From Humidesulfovibrio sp. (GTDB lineage Bacteria > Desulfobacterota > Desulfovibrionia > Desulfovibrionales > Desulfovibrionaceae), in contig NZ_JAVHLD010000003.1 in NCBI RefSeq assembly GCF_031082295.1, forward strand, positions 1-64,000: a DNA stretch of 64,000 nt, given 5' to 3'. Position numbers and translations under genes: made by a program. Below, piece after piece: positions 51,689-60,816 of the stretch. The notes below the pieces were generated by a model. The model was not told the origin of the DNA. It worked only from the letters and a program-made list of their open reading frames with translations, and ran no database searches. How positions within the stretch are numbered: position 1 is the stretch's first letter; the number at the start of each line of letters is the position of its first letter.

Positions 51689-53596
51689 ATGTGCGGCATC
51701 TGCGGCATTCTCTCCCCTGCCGGGAGCGACCAGGGCACGGCCCTGCGCGCCATGACCGCGACCTTGGCGCACCGCGGCCCGGACGACGCCGGGCTCCTCG
51801 TCGAGGCGGCCTCCGGCGTCGCGCTGGGGCACCGCCGCCTGTCCATCCTCGACCTCTCGCCCCTGGGGCACCAGCCCATGGCTTCGGCCTCGGAGCGCTT
51901 TGTCACCGTCTTCAACGGCGAGATCTACAATTTCCGGGCGCTGCGCTCGGAGCTCGAACCCCTGGGGCACGTCTTCCGGGGCGGCTCGGACACCGAGGTG
52001 CTGCTGGCGGCCTTCGAACAATGGGGCGAGTCCGCGCTGCCCAGGCTGAACGGCATGTTCGCACTGGCCCTGTGGGACCGCCGCGAGCGCACCCTGCTCC
52101 TGGCCCGCGACCGCCTGGGCAAGAAGCCCCTGTACTGGGGCCAGGCCGGGAGCAGCTTCGTCTTCGGCTCGGAGCTGAAGGCCCTCTGCGCACACCCGGA
52201 CCTTGCCCCGGCCCTGGACCGTGACGCCCTGGCCCTCTTCTTCCGCTTCGGCTACATCCCGGCCCCATACAGCGTGTACCAGCGCGTGAGGAAGCTGCAG
52301 CCCGGCACCCTCTTGCTTCTGCGCTCCGGACACGAGCCCGAAGAGCGCGCCTACTGGTCCGCCACGGAGGTCTTTGCCCAGGGCCTTGCCAGCCCGTTCG
52401 CCGGCACCGAGGCCGACGCCACCCGCCAGCTCGATATCCTGCTGCGTGACGCCACCAGCCTGCGCATGGTGGCCGATGTGCCCCTGGGAGCGTTCCTGTC
52501 CGGCGGCATCGACTCCTCCCTCGTGACCGCGCTCATGCAGGCCCAGAGTTCCCGCCCGGTGCGCACCTTCTCCATCGGCTTCGCTGAGGCCGCCTACGAC
52601 GAGGGCCCCCACGCCCGCGCCGTGGCAGCGCACCTGGGCACGGACCACACAGAGCTCGTTCTGAGCCAGCGGGACCTGCTGGACATCGTGCCACTGGCGC
52701 CCCGCTTCTGGGACGAGCCCTTTGCCGACTCCTCGCAGATTCCCACCTACGCCGTGTGCCGCATGGCGCGCCAACATGTCACCGTCGCCCTGTCTGGCGA
52801 TGGCGGCGACGAGCTCTTCAACGGCTACGAGCGCCACCTCTTTCTGGACGCCCTCTGGCGCAAGCTTTCTCTCGCGCCCCGCCCCTTGCGCGCCGCAACC
52901 GGGGTCCTGGCCGGATTCCTGCCGGAGGCCGCCTTCCGCCTGCTGGGCGGCCTCGGGCCGAAGATCCGTTGGCGGCTGGAGGCCATGGGAGCCAAGGATT
53001 TCGAGGACTTTTACCGCTTCCTGTTCTCGCACTTCCGCCGACCGGAAGAGCTTGTTCTGGGCAGCCGGGAACCCGGCACAGCCTTTGATATGCCGCAAGC
53101 CCTTCTGAACAGGGCAGCTGGACCAAGCCCCCTACGCCGCATGGGGCTGCTCGACCATCTCCAGTACCTGCCGGACGACATCCTGACCAAGGTGGACCGC
53201 GCCAGCATGGCCGTGTCTCTGGAGGCCCGCAGCCCGTTGTTGGACCACCGGGTGGTGGAGTTCGCGGCCTCCCTGCCCACGGCATGGAAGGTCAAAGGCG
53301 GCATGGGCAAGCTGCCGTTGCGGAGCGTGCTGAACAGCTACGTGCCGCGCGAGCTGGTGGACCGCCCCAAGATGGGCTTTGGCGTACCCATCGACCTGTG
53401 GCTCAAGAAGGAGCTGCGGGACTGGGCCGAAACGCTGCTGAACGAAACGGCGCTGCGCCAGGAGGGCGTTCTCGACGCAACCCTTGTGCGGCGCATCTGG
53501 GCCGAGTACCTTGCGGGTCAGCGCAACTGGTTCCCGCACCTGTGGGATGTGCTCATGTACCGGGCTTGGCGCCTGGAGTGGCCGGGGAGAGGCTGA
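51689..53596 (+). CDS. asnB: Asparagine synthetase (glutamine-hydrolysing)-like
   Basis: A 635-residue AsnB-type enzyme. Cys2 (MCGICGIL) is the glutaminase nucleophile, with HRRLSILDLS, FNGEIYNF, GGSDTEVLLAAFEQWG and the intact DRLGKKPLYW motif. The synthetase domain has SGGIDSS (271-277), SGDGGDELFNGYERH and KVDRASMAVSLEARSPLLDHRVVEF. The motifs are closer to standard asparagine synthetases than those of the paralogue at 16597, yet it sits among glycan genes. An amidating role on a sugar acid is equally possible. TGATG overlap with the next gene. Confidence 0.88.
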   Translation: MCGICGILSPAGSDQGTALRAMTATLAHRGPDDAGLLVEAASGVALGHRRLSILDLSPLGHQPMASASERFVTVFNGEIYNFRALRSELEPLGHVFRGGSDTEVLLAAFEQWGESALPRLNGMFALALWDRRERTLLLARDRLGKKPLYWGQAGSSFVFGSELKALCAHPDLAPALDRDALALFFRFGYIPAPYSVYQRVRKLQPGTLLLLRSGHEPEERAYWSATEVFAQGLASPFAGTEADATRQLDILLRDATSLRMVADVPLGAFLSGGIDSSLVTALMQAQSSRPVRTFSIGFAEAAYDEGPHARAVAAHLGTDHTELVLSQRDLLDIVPLAPRFWDEPFADSSQIPTYAVCRMARQHVTVALSGDGGDELFNGYERHLFLDALWRKLSLAPRPLRAATGVLAGFLPEAAFRLLGGLGPKIRWRLEAMGAKDFEDFYRFLFSHFRRPEELVLGSREPGTAFDMPQALLNRAAGPSPLRRMGLLDHLQYLPDDILTKVDRASMAVSLEARSPLLDHRVVEFAASLPTAWKVKGGMGKLPLRSVLNSYVPRELVDRPKMGFGVPIDLWLKKELRDWAETLLNETALRQEGVLDATLVRRIWAEYLAGQRNWFPHLWDVLMYRAWRLEWPGRG

Positions 53597-54537
53597 TGAC
53601 TACGCCAGAGATCTGCACGGTCGACACCACTTGCCCAAGCGCACCGGCGCTGCCGCTGGCACTGCGGCTGCAGCACGCGGCCAAGGAGAGCGGGCTCTGC
53701 CTGGACCAGCCATGGCTGCTGCGCCGGGTTCTCGCTGGCGGGCTGTTCCGGACCCTGGCCATGCGCTTTCTGCGGCTCAAATTCTCACCGCTCATCCTGG
53801 ACCGCGTGCGCGCCCTGCCCCTGCCTCTGGCGGAACGCTCGTCGCTCTTCACCCAGGCCATTTCACTCATCAACGCGAGGGAGACTTACAAAACCACGGG
53901 ACTAGGCCGCACCCGCCTGGTGGACGCCGCCGTGCTGCGCCGGGCCGGGGAGTTTCAGAAGCCGCGCCTGCTCGAGGTCGGCGTTTCTGACGGCGTTTCC
54001 AGCCTGGACCTCTTGGCCGCCCTGCCAGCGCAGACAGAGGCCACCCTCACCGACCGACACCCGGAGTTTACCCGACGCGGCTTCGGTCCGGCGGTCCTCA
54101 TCCTCGACGGCTGCGGGCGCGTGCTTGGGCTCAAGCTTTTCTGCCTGTACCTAAACCTTCCGCTTGAGGTGCGACTCGCCCCCTTCAAGGGGCGCAGCAT
54201 CCAGACCGCCAACCCCAGACTTGCCGAGGCCAGCCCTCCGCTCTCCATAATCCGCTTCGATGTCTGCCGCGACGCGGCCGCCCAGCCCTACCCCCTCATC
54301 AAATGCGCCAATGTGTTTAACCGCAAGTATTTCCCTGACGCGACCATCCGGGGAGCCGTGGCGAACCTGGGCCGCAGCCTGACCGACGGGGGCTATCTCT
54401 TCATCTCCCAGAACAATGACCGCTACGCCGAGGGCGAAGCCTACTTCGTGCTGCAAAAACAGGGGGCTAAACTTGTGCTGGTGGAGGAGAGAAACCGGCA
54501 CGAGGCTTTGGAGCTGTTCCAGGGGGCCACAACGTGA
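53596..54537 (+). CDS. Putative class I SAM methyltransferase, divergent
   Basis: A 313-residue protein with a SAM-binding-like loop in the middle (LLEVGVSDGVSSLDLL) and ATLTDRHPEF at the acidic second-strand position. GYLFISQNNDRY lies where the methyltransferase closing strands fall. The first 110 residues are helical and unrecognised. The motifs are weak, so the activity is tentative. It is coupled to the asnB-like gene (overlapping start) and to the following GT4 (GTGA overlap). Confidence 0.6.
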   Translation: MTTPEICTVDTTCPSAPALPLALRLQHAAKESGLCLDQPWLLRRVLAGGLFRTLAMRFLRLKFSPLILDRVRALPLPLAERSSLFTQAISLINARETYKTTGLGRTRLVDAAVLRRAGEFQKPRLLEVGVSDGVSSLDLLAALPAQTEATLTDRHPEFTRRGFGPAVLILDGCGRVLGLKLFCLYLNLPLEVRLAPFKGRSIQTANPRLAEASPPLSIIRFDVCRDAAAQPYPLIKCANVFNRKYFPDATIRGAVANLGRSLTDGGYLFISQNNDRYAEGEAYFVLQKQGAKLVLVEERNRHEALELFQGATT

Positions 54538-55673
54538 GGGTGCTTCTATCCATCCCCTCCCTCCTGCCCGGCGGAGCCGAGCGCCAGTTCGCGGAGTTGG
54601 CGGCCGGGCTTGCCGCGCGTGGGCATGCGGTGCTGGCCGTGGCCCTGGAGCGCGGCGGGCCGCTGGAATCCGCCCTGGGCGGGGCGCAACTGGCGGTGCT
54701 GGGCAAGACCTGCCGCCTGGACAACGTGCGGGTGGCGTGGAAACTTGCCGGGCTGCTGCGCTCCTTCCGGCCCCAGGCGCATTACACTTTCCTGACAGCC
54801 GCCTGCGTGCTGGGCGGCCTGCTCAAGCCGTTCTTCCCGGCGGTGAAGCTGGTCATGGGCCTGCGCGCAACGGACGTGGAGCACGCGGCGTATTCGTATG
54901 GCCGCGCGGGGCGCCTGATGCACGGCCTGGAGGCGCGGCTCTCCAGCATGGCCGAGCTGGTCGTCGCCAACTCCCACGCCGGGCGGCAAGATGCGTTGCG
55001 GCGCGGCTTCAGTGCCGATCGGACCGTGGTGGTGCCAAACGGCATCGACACCGCCCGCTGCCGACCGGACAGGGTGCTGGGCCTGCCCCTGCGCGAAGCC
55101 TGGGGCATCCAGCCGGGAGAGCTGCTTGTGGGCCACGTGGCGCGGCTTGACCCCATGAAGGACCACCCGAATTTCCTGCGCGCGGCGGCGCTGCTTGCGA
55201 CCCAGCGCCCCGGCCTGCACTTCGTGTGCGTGGGCGCCGGGCCGGAAGGCTACGCCGCCGAGCTGCGGTCCCTGGCCGACGGGCTTGGGCTGGCCGATCG
55301 TCTCGTCTGGACCGGTGGCCGCACGGACATGCCCGCCGTGTACAACGCGCTCGACGCGCTGTGCCTGTCCTCGGCCTATGGCGAGGGCTTCCCCAACGTG
55401 CTGGGCGAAGCCATGGCCTGCGGCGTGCCCTGCTGCGCCACGGACGTGGGCGACGCGGCCCAGGTCATCGGCGACATGGGGGGGGTGGAGCCGAAGAGCA
55501 ATCCCGAGGCGCTTGCCGCCGGGCTGGAGGGCCTGCTCGACCGCCTGGGGCGCGAGGGCGGCGGGCTGCGTTCGGCCTGCCGGGAGCGCATCGTGGCGAA
55601 TTTCGGGGTGGAGCGCATGGTGGAGGATACCGAGGCACGGCTGGAAAAGCTCTGCGCGGAGCCCTGGCCATGA
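54534..55673 (+). CDS. Family 4 glycosyltransferase
   Basis: A 379-residue GT-B enzyme. LLSIPSLLPGGAERQFAEL is the N-terminal glycine loop, VVPNGIDTARC marks the domain linker, and VGHVARLDPMKDHPNFLRA, HFVCVGAGPEG and LSSAYGEGFPNVLGEAMACGVP (E-x7-E) define family 4. It starts with GTG overlapping the previous stop and overlaps the next gene by four bases. It opens the acetylation module of an MBOAT and two SGNH proteins. Strongly GC-rich throughout. Confidence 0.9.
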   Translation: MRVLLSIPSLLPGGAERQFAELAAGLAARGHAVLAVALERGGPLESALGGAQLAVLGKTCRLDNVRVAWKLAGLLRSFRPQAHYTFLTAACVLGGLLKPFFPAVKLVMGLRATDVEHAAYSYGRAGRLMHGLEARLSSMAELVVANSHAGRQDALRRGFSADRTVVVPNGIDTARCRPDRVLGLPLREAWGIQPGELLVGHVARLDPMKDHPNFLRAAALLATQRPGLHFVCVGAGPEGYAAELRSLADGLGLADRLVWTGGRTDMPAVYNALDALCLSSAYGEGFPNVLGEAMACGVPCCATDVGDAAQVIGDMGGVEPKSNPEALAAGLEGLLDRLGREGGGLRSACRERIVANFGVERMVEDTEARLEKLCAEPWP

Positions 55674-56746
55674 GCCAACCCCACGGCGCGCAGTCGCTGC
55701 GGCACTGGCTCATCGGGCTGGCGCTGTCCCTGGCCTTGGCCTGGGCCGCCGGAGCGGTGTTTCTGGACACGGTGCAACCCGTGGCTTTCGATCCGCAGAT
55801 CGGGCGCTACGTTGCCATGCCCGGCACGACCTCGCGCACGCGCGGCGAGGGCTGGGCCAGCTCGAACGTGGGCGAGCACGGCATCCGCGGCCTGCCCGGT
55901 GGCAAATTGCCCGCCGGGCCGAAGGTCGTTTTCTGGGGCGATTCCTTTGTGGAGGGCGTGCAGGTGGACGACGCCGACCGCATGGCCCAGGTCTTCACCT
56001 CTCTTTCGCACACTGCCGGGCTGAATCTCACGGGCGTCGGCATCGGGCATGGGGGCGACACCCTCATCGACAACATCTTCAAGGCTTCCGACTATGCTTC
56101 CGCGCTTGGCTCCGTGGCGCTGAACGTCTACTTCCTGGGGCGCATCTCCGATGTTCTGCCGGACTCACCCCGTCCCTGCCGCGCGGCCTTCTATTCCACG
56201 CCAGAGCCTCATCTGCGGCGCAACGACTGCCCGCCGTCGGACCTCGCCTTGCGTTTCGCTCCGGCCCTTAGGAGCCTCGAGGGCGCAAGCGCCTTTGCCG
56301 CGTACCTGAAGCTGCAGGCGCTTCGGCTCCGGCTGGCTTCTGGGCCCGGCGGGACGAAGCAGGCGCCAGATGCCAAGGCCGAAGCCCAAGACTTGGCCCC
56401 CTTGTGGGACTTCCTCATCGCGGAAGTCCGCCGCGCCAGCCCCGGCCCTGTCCTCTTCCTGTATGCCCCCAACGTTCCAGCGCTGACCACCGGGTGTGTG
56501 CGTACGGTAGACCCGGATGCCGCGACGGCCGAGGCCTTTGCCGCCGCCTGCCAGCGCAACGGCGTGGTCTTCCTCAATCTCGGCACTATCTTTATGACCA
56601 CCTTCGAGTCCACAGGCCGCTTCCAAAGTGGTTTTTTCAATTCACCGCCCGGCACCGGGCATCTCAACGAGGACGGGCATCGTCTCGTGGCCCAAGCCGT
56701 CCTGCAATACATCAAGGAGAACCGCGATGCCCTTTTGGCGCCCTGA
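55670..56746 (+). CDS. AlgJ-like SGNH protein, membrane-anchored
   Basis: A 358-residue protein with an N-terminal signal anchor (residues 12-32, LIGLALSLALAWAAG), then an SGNH-like domain: VVFWGDSFVEGVQVDD with Ser92, VLFLYAPN, and GTGHLNEDGHRLVAQAV carrying the late histidine. Proteins of this kind work beside MBOAT enzymes as periplasmic acetyl-transfer partners, as AlgJ/AlgX do in alginate O-acetylation. The gene overlaps the MBOAT by 20 bases. It is a paralogue of the protein at 58116. Confidence 0.82.
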   Translation: MSQPHGAQSLRHWLIGLALSLALAWAAGAVFLDTVQPVAFDPQIGRYVAMPGTTSRTRGEGWASSNVGEHGIRGLPGGKLPAGPKVVFWGDSFVEGVQVDDADRMAQVFTSLSHTAGLNLTGVGIGHGGDTLIDNIFKASDYASALGSVALNVYFLGRISDVLPDSPRPCRAAFYSTPEPHLRRNDCPPSDLALRFAPALRSLEGASAFAAYLKLQALRLRLASGPGGTKQAPDAKAEAQDLAPLWDFLIAEVRRASPGPVLFLYAPNVPALTTGCVRTVDPDAATAEAFAAACQRNGVVFLNLGTIFMTTFESTGRFQSGFFNSPPGTGHLNEDGHRLVAQAVLQYIKENRDALLAP

Positions 56747-58085
56747 GTTCCTGCTACTGCTCGGCCTGACACTGGCTTTTCTGCAGTTCTCGCCCACGGC
56801 CTGGCGCAAACCCTTGCTGACCCTGGCCGGGCTGTACTTCTACGCCTGGTGGGATTTGCGCTTCGTGCCTCTGCTTGCGGGCGCGGCCCTGGCGGACTGG
56901 GCACTTGCTCTTTGGATGGAGCGTACGCCGACTGGAAAGAGGGCGCCGCTCTTTGTCGCGGGGTTGGCCCTGCACCTGGGTCTGCTGGCCTTCTTCAAGT
57001 ACGCCGACTTTTTCCTCAACGCCCCGGCCGGGTCCACGCTCTGGCTCATCATGCCGCTGGGTCTGTCCTTTCAGACCTTCTCCGCCATCACCTACCTGGC
57101 GGCGGTGCAGGCCGGACGCCTGGCGGCCCGCAGGAACCCCGTGGACGTGCTCTGTTTCGCCACCTTCTTCCCGGTGCTCACCGCAGGCCCCATCGTGCGC
57201 GCCGAGGAACTATTGCCGCAACTCGACGCCCTTCCGCGCCCCGGCGCCGACGACCTGTACGAAGGCTTCCGGCGCTTCAGCATGGGCCTGTTCAAGAAAC
57301 TGGTGCTGGCCGACCGCCTGGGGCTCTACGTGGCCGAGGTATACGGCAACGCGGGCGCGTACGACGCAGCCTCCACCTGGGCGGCGGTGCTGGCCTACGC
57401 CCTGCAAATCTATCTGGACTTTTCCGGCTACTCGGACATGGCCATCGGCGCGGCCCGGGCCTTGGGCGTACGGCTGCCGGAGAACTTCAGCTTCCCCTAC
57501 GCGGCCAAGAACCCGTCCGAGTTCTGGCGGCGCTGGCACATGAGCCTGTCGTTCTGGTTCCGCGACTACCTGTACATCCCCCTCGGGGGCAGCAGACAGG
57601 GCGAGGCGCGCACGCTGGGCAACCTCATGGTGGTCATGGTGCTCTGCGGCATGTGGCACGGCTCGGGCTGGACTTTCGTGCTCTGGGGCGCTCTGCACGG
57701 CCTGGGGCTCTGCGCGCACCGCCTGTGGCGGGAATGGCGCGGGCGGCGTGGCCATTCCGGCTTCAGCGCGGCGCTGGCGTGGGCCGGGGCGACACTGTTC
57801 GCGGGCCTGTGCTGGATTCCCTTCCGCGCCGACGACCTGGGCCACGCCCGGCGCATCGTGGCCGCGCTTTTTGCTGGCGGGCCGGTGCACTGGATACACC
57901 CGTTCGTCTGGGTTGCGCTGGCGCTGACGGTGCTGGCGCACGGCCTGCGCGGGCTGGGGCAGGAGGATCTGCTGATGCTCAGGGGCGGGCGCTGGTACGC
58001 CCCGGCGGTGCTCTTTAGCCTGGCATGGCTAGCCATCCTCTTCGCGTCAGAAGGCTTCACCCCGTTTCTGTACGCGCGGTTCTAA
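56727..58085 (+). CDS. MBOAT-family O-acyltransferase
   Basis: A 452-residue membrane-bound O-acyltransferase of the AlgI/DltB type with about ten hydrophobic segments. PLGLSFQTFSAITYL, FFPVLTAGPIVRAEELLPQ, QIYLDFSGYSDMAIGAA, NPSEFWRRWHMSLS and the catalytic His311 in GMWHGSGW are all family marks. It passes acetyl groups across the inner membrane to partner SGNH proteins, one on each side here. ATG 56727 follows AAGGAG (56714-56719). It overlaps the preceding gene. Confidence 0.93.
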   Translation: MPFWRPEFLLLLGLTLAFLQFSPTAWRKPLLTLAGLYFYAWWDLRFVPLLAGAALADWALALWMERTPTGKRAPLFVAGLALHLGLLAFFKYADFFLNAPAGSTLWLIMPLGLSFQTFSAITYLAAVQAGRLAARRNPVDVLCFATFFPVLTAGPIVRAEELLPQLDALPRPGADDLYEGFRRFSMGLFKKLVLADRLGLYVAEVYGNAGAYDAASTWAAVLAYALQIYLDFSGYSDMAIGAARALGVRLPENFSFPYAAKNPSEFWRRWHMSLSFWFRDYLYIPLGGSRQGEARTLGNLMVVMVLCGMWHGSGWTFVLWGALHGLGLCAHRLWREWRGRRGHSGFSAALAWAGATLFAGLCWIPFRADDLGHARRIVAALFAGGPVHWIHPFVWVALALTVLAHGLRGLGQEDLLMLRGGRWYAPAVLFSLAWLAILFASEGFTPFLYARF

Positions 58086-58115
58086 CATCTGGCGCCTTCG
58101 CGAGGTCTCCTGTCC

Positions 58116-59201
58116 ATGCCATCAAAGCAACACTTCCTGCTCGGCTTCCTGCTCTCCTGCGTACTGGCGCAGTTCATGGGGCTGACGTTTGGCAACACCA
58201 TCCCCCCTCTGGTCTTTGATGCGGACTTATCCGAGTACGTCTACAAACCCGGCACAACCCTCCGTTACCATTCAGAGGGATGGGGAACGACGCAAGTCGG
58301 CCCTCATGGGCTCAAGGGGCAGGGAGCATTTTCCGCTAAACGGGACCTTTCCGTCGTGTTCTGGGGAGATTCCTTCGTGGAGGCCCTGCAAGTCGACGAC
58401 GAGGAGAAGCTAGACGCGTCCTTCAACAGACATGCGCATAAAGCGGGACTGCCTTATAAAAGTCTGTGCGTTGGCCGCTTCGCAGACTCAATTGCGGACT
58501 ACTACTTCAAGATTCCAGTCTATTCCAAGGCACTCTGGGACAAGCCACTTCACGTCATAGTGCTTGGAACAATAGGAGACACCATCCCTGGAGAGCAGGT
58601 GGCGTGCAGAAGCATCTTCCAGAGGGACGGAAACAACTTTGCATTCCAGCAGCGCGAATGCCCTCCAAGAGAATCCTCACTCAGGTTGAGGAACTTTCTT
58701 TACGAGTATAGACTCAACTTCCTCCAGACCCTCTACTCTCGAACGGCCGACAACAGCTTAAGGCTTCTGCCTTCCAATGGGACACGCGCGGCGGCGGATC
58801 AACAAAGCACACTGCTTTCGACTCCGCCCGGAGACTATGACCGCGCCTGGGACTACCTGTTGGAGCGCATGGCGGCAGTCACATCCGGACGCGTCCTCTT
58901 CATCTATTCCCCCGGAGTGCCTAGCGTTGCCAACGTCAATGGGTCGGGCATAATTTCCTTCAATAATCCAGAAACTGCTCACGTCACACGTTTCGCACAA
59001 CGCTGCCAACTAAACGGCATCAAGCTTATTGACATGACCAAGCCCTTTGCCGAACATTTCCGCGAGCACAAAAAGTTCCCGTGCGGATTTAATAATACAT
59101 TACCAGGACGAGGCCATTTGAACCCCGTCGGCATATCACTCATCGCGAAAGAATTAGTACGACATCTAAGCGCAGACGAAAGCCAAGCTAAACGTCCCTA
59201 G
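58116..59201 (+). CDS. Second AlgJ-like SGNH protein
   Basis: A 361-residue paralogue of the protein at 55670. The N-terminal 25 residues are a signal anchor (FLLGFLLSCVLAQFMGLTF), then shared blocks: PLVFDADLSEYVYKPGTT, HSEGWGTTQVGPHGLKG, VVFWGDSFVEALQVDD (Ser86), VLFIYSPG and GRGHLNPVGISLIAKEL. Base composition is less GC-rich than the first copy, so it may have been acquired separately rather than duplicated in place. It ends in a CTAG shared with the stop of the convergent gene on the minus strand. Confidence 0.8.
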   Translation: MPSKQHFLLGFLLSCVLAQFMGLTFGNTIPPLVFDADLSEYVYKPGTTLRYHSEGWGTTQVGPHGLKGQGAFSAKRDLSVVFWGDSFVEALQVDDEEKLDASFNRHAHKAGLPYKSLCVGRFADSIADYYFKIPVYSKALWDKPLHVIVLGTIGDTIPGEQVACRSIFQRDGNNFAFQQRECPPRESSLRLRNFLYEYRLNFLQTLYSRTADNSLRLLPSNGTRAAADQQSTLLSTPPGDYDRAWDYLLERMAAVTSGRVLFIYSPGVPSVANVNGSGIISFNNPETAHVTRFAQRCQLNGIKLIDMTKPFAEHFREHKKFPCGFNNTLPGRGHLNPVGISLIAKELVRHLSADESQAKRP

Positions 59202-60730
59202 CCCACCAGCCCGGCCTTACTCTTCGGCAGATACACCGCAGAGACATACTTTCCGAACATCCACGCAGCCAGACGCACGTCCCAGAGGCCTGCATAGAAC
59301 CCCAGGCGCAGGCGCAGGCGCGCCAGCAGGGCGAAGGGCAACGCGGCGACCTTGAGCGGATGCAAAAGCTGCCGCAAAGGCTTGCGGGCCAGAAGAACCA
59401 GAAAGTCGGCCCGTCGTGGCAGGTCCGGGCTGCCGTCGATCCAGCGGTAATCCTGAGCCTTGTTCAGGCCGAAAAAATCTCCACGCACGCACTCGGCCCA
59501 CTGCTCGAAACTCTCCGGTTGGCGAAAGCCCCAATGCCCCACAACCTCGTCGTAGAGCTCGCCGCCGGGATACACGCGGTAGTACTGCGGCCCGATGATC
59601 TCGGCCACCGGGTCATGGTCGAGGATGGTGCGGATGAGCCCGAGGGTGGCCTCGTATTCGCTCCTGGTTTCACCGGGCACGCCCATCAAAAACGAATAGT
59701 TGCCGATGATGCTCGACCCGGCCAAGGTTTTGGCCACGTGCAGTATCTGCTCCACGCGGATGCCCTTGTGCAGCAGCTTGAGCACCCTGGGCGAGCCGGA
59801 CTCCATGCCGAACTTCATCCTGCGGCAGTTGATGGATTCCAGTTCCCGCAACAGCTCCGGGTTGATATAGCCCTTGGTGAAGTAGTTGGCGCGACAGGTG
59901 GCGTCCCACTGGAAACGGAAGCCGCGCCGGCGGTACTCGCTGATGAACGCCAGCACCCGCTCCCTGGAGTGGAAGAAGTTCTCGTCGCGGAAGTAGATGA
60001 CCTGCGGGTCGAAGCGGAGCACGATGCCCTCCACCTCATCCGCCAGGGCCTGGGCCGACTTGCCCGCCCACTTGTGCCCGCAGACGGCGTTGTAGCAGAA
60101 GGCGCAGGCAAATGAGCAGCCGCGCCCGGCGAGGATTTCCATATACTTCGGAAGATGCCGCTGCTTGGCGTCGGGCAAAAGGGTATAGTCGGTGGGGACC
60201 TCCGGGGGCGCGCCGGCCGGGGGGTTGCTCTGCACCGCGCCAGCCGAATCGCGCCAAAGCAGGCCAGGAATGGCCGCCAGGCGCTCCGGGGCGTCCGCGC
60301 TCGGGCTTGAGCACTCGTCAAGGAGACGGGCCAAGTCCGCGCAGGCCACCTCGCCCGGGCCGCGAACCACATAGTCCACCATCGGGTGACGAGCGGTCTG
60401 CTCCGGCAGAAGCGTCGGGTGGGGGCCGCCCAGAAGAACCGGCAATTCGGGCCGAAGCTTTTTGACCCGGGCCAGCAGCCCAAGCACCCAGTCCGCATCA
60501 GTGGAGAAGCAGGACACTCCGAGCAGCGTGGCCTGGGGGAGCAGTCGGGACAGCTCGGCCTCGAAGGCGGCCTCGTCCAGATAGCTGGCGTTGACCAGGG
60601 CCACGGAGATGGCTTGCCCCTTGAGGTAGCTGCCAACGGCCAGGATGCCCCAGGGGAAAGGCGACAGGCCGCAGTGGTGGTCGGGCTCGATGAGCAGGAC
60701 GAAGGGTGAAGGCGAGGTCGGCGAAGGCAT
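59198..60730 (-). CDS. B12-binding-domain radical SAM protein
   Basis: A 510-residue enzyme. The first 140 residues are cobalamin-binding-like (PWGILAVGSYLK, LGVSCFSTDADWVLGLL, VLLGGPHPTLLP, YVVRGPGE). The radical SAM core has Cys205-x3-Cys209-x2-Cys212 (GCSFACAFCYN), then YFRDENFFHS, KFGMESGSPRVL and FLMGVPGETRSEY. The C-terminal 100 residues are basic and hydrophobic. Relatives include methylases and hopanoid-type enzymes; the substrate is unknown. The start ATG follows GGAG on the minus strand. It converges on the plus-strand glycan genes with a four-base stop overlap. Confidence 0.87.
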   Translation of the reverse strand: MPSPTSPSPFVLLIEPDHHCGLSPFPWGILAVGSYLKGQAISVALVNASYLDEAAFEAELSRLLPQATLLGVSCFSTDADWVLGLLARVKKLRPELPVLLGGPHPTLLPEQTARHPMVDYVVRGPGEVACADLARLLDECSSPSADAPERLAAIPGLLWRDSAGAVQSNPPAGAPPEVPTDYTLLPDAKQRHLPKYMEILAGRGCSFACAFCYNAVCGHKWAGKSAQALADEVEGIVLRFDPQVIYFRDENFFHSRERVLAFISEYRRRGFRFQWDATCRANYFTKGYINPELLRELESINCRRMKFGMESGSPRVLKLLHKGIRVEQILHVAKTLAGSSIIGNYSFLMGVPGETRSEYEATLGLIRTILDHDPVAEIIGPQYYRVYPGGELYDEVVGHWGFRQPESFEQWAECVRGDFFGLNKAQDYRWIDGSPDLPRRADFLVLLARKPLRQLLHPLKVAALPFALLARLRLRLGFYAGLWDVRLAAWMFGKYVSAVYLPKSKAGLVG

Positions 60731-60816
60731 GGTCTATCTCCGTAGACAGGACAGGGTGGCCAAGAACACCTCACCATCGTTGTTCATCGCTCACACAGGC
60801 GACACAGGCTTGATGC

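Noticed and set aside
51548-53098. Minus-strand frame of 516 codons across the second asnB-like gene
   Set aside because: Composition typical of an antisense shadow; the plus strand carries every AsnB motif.
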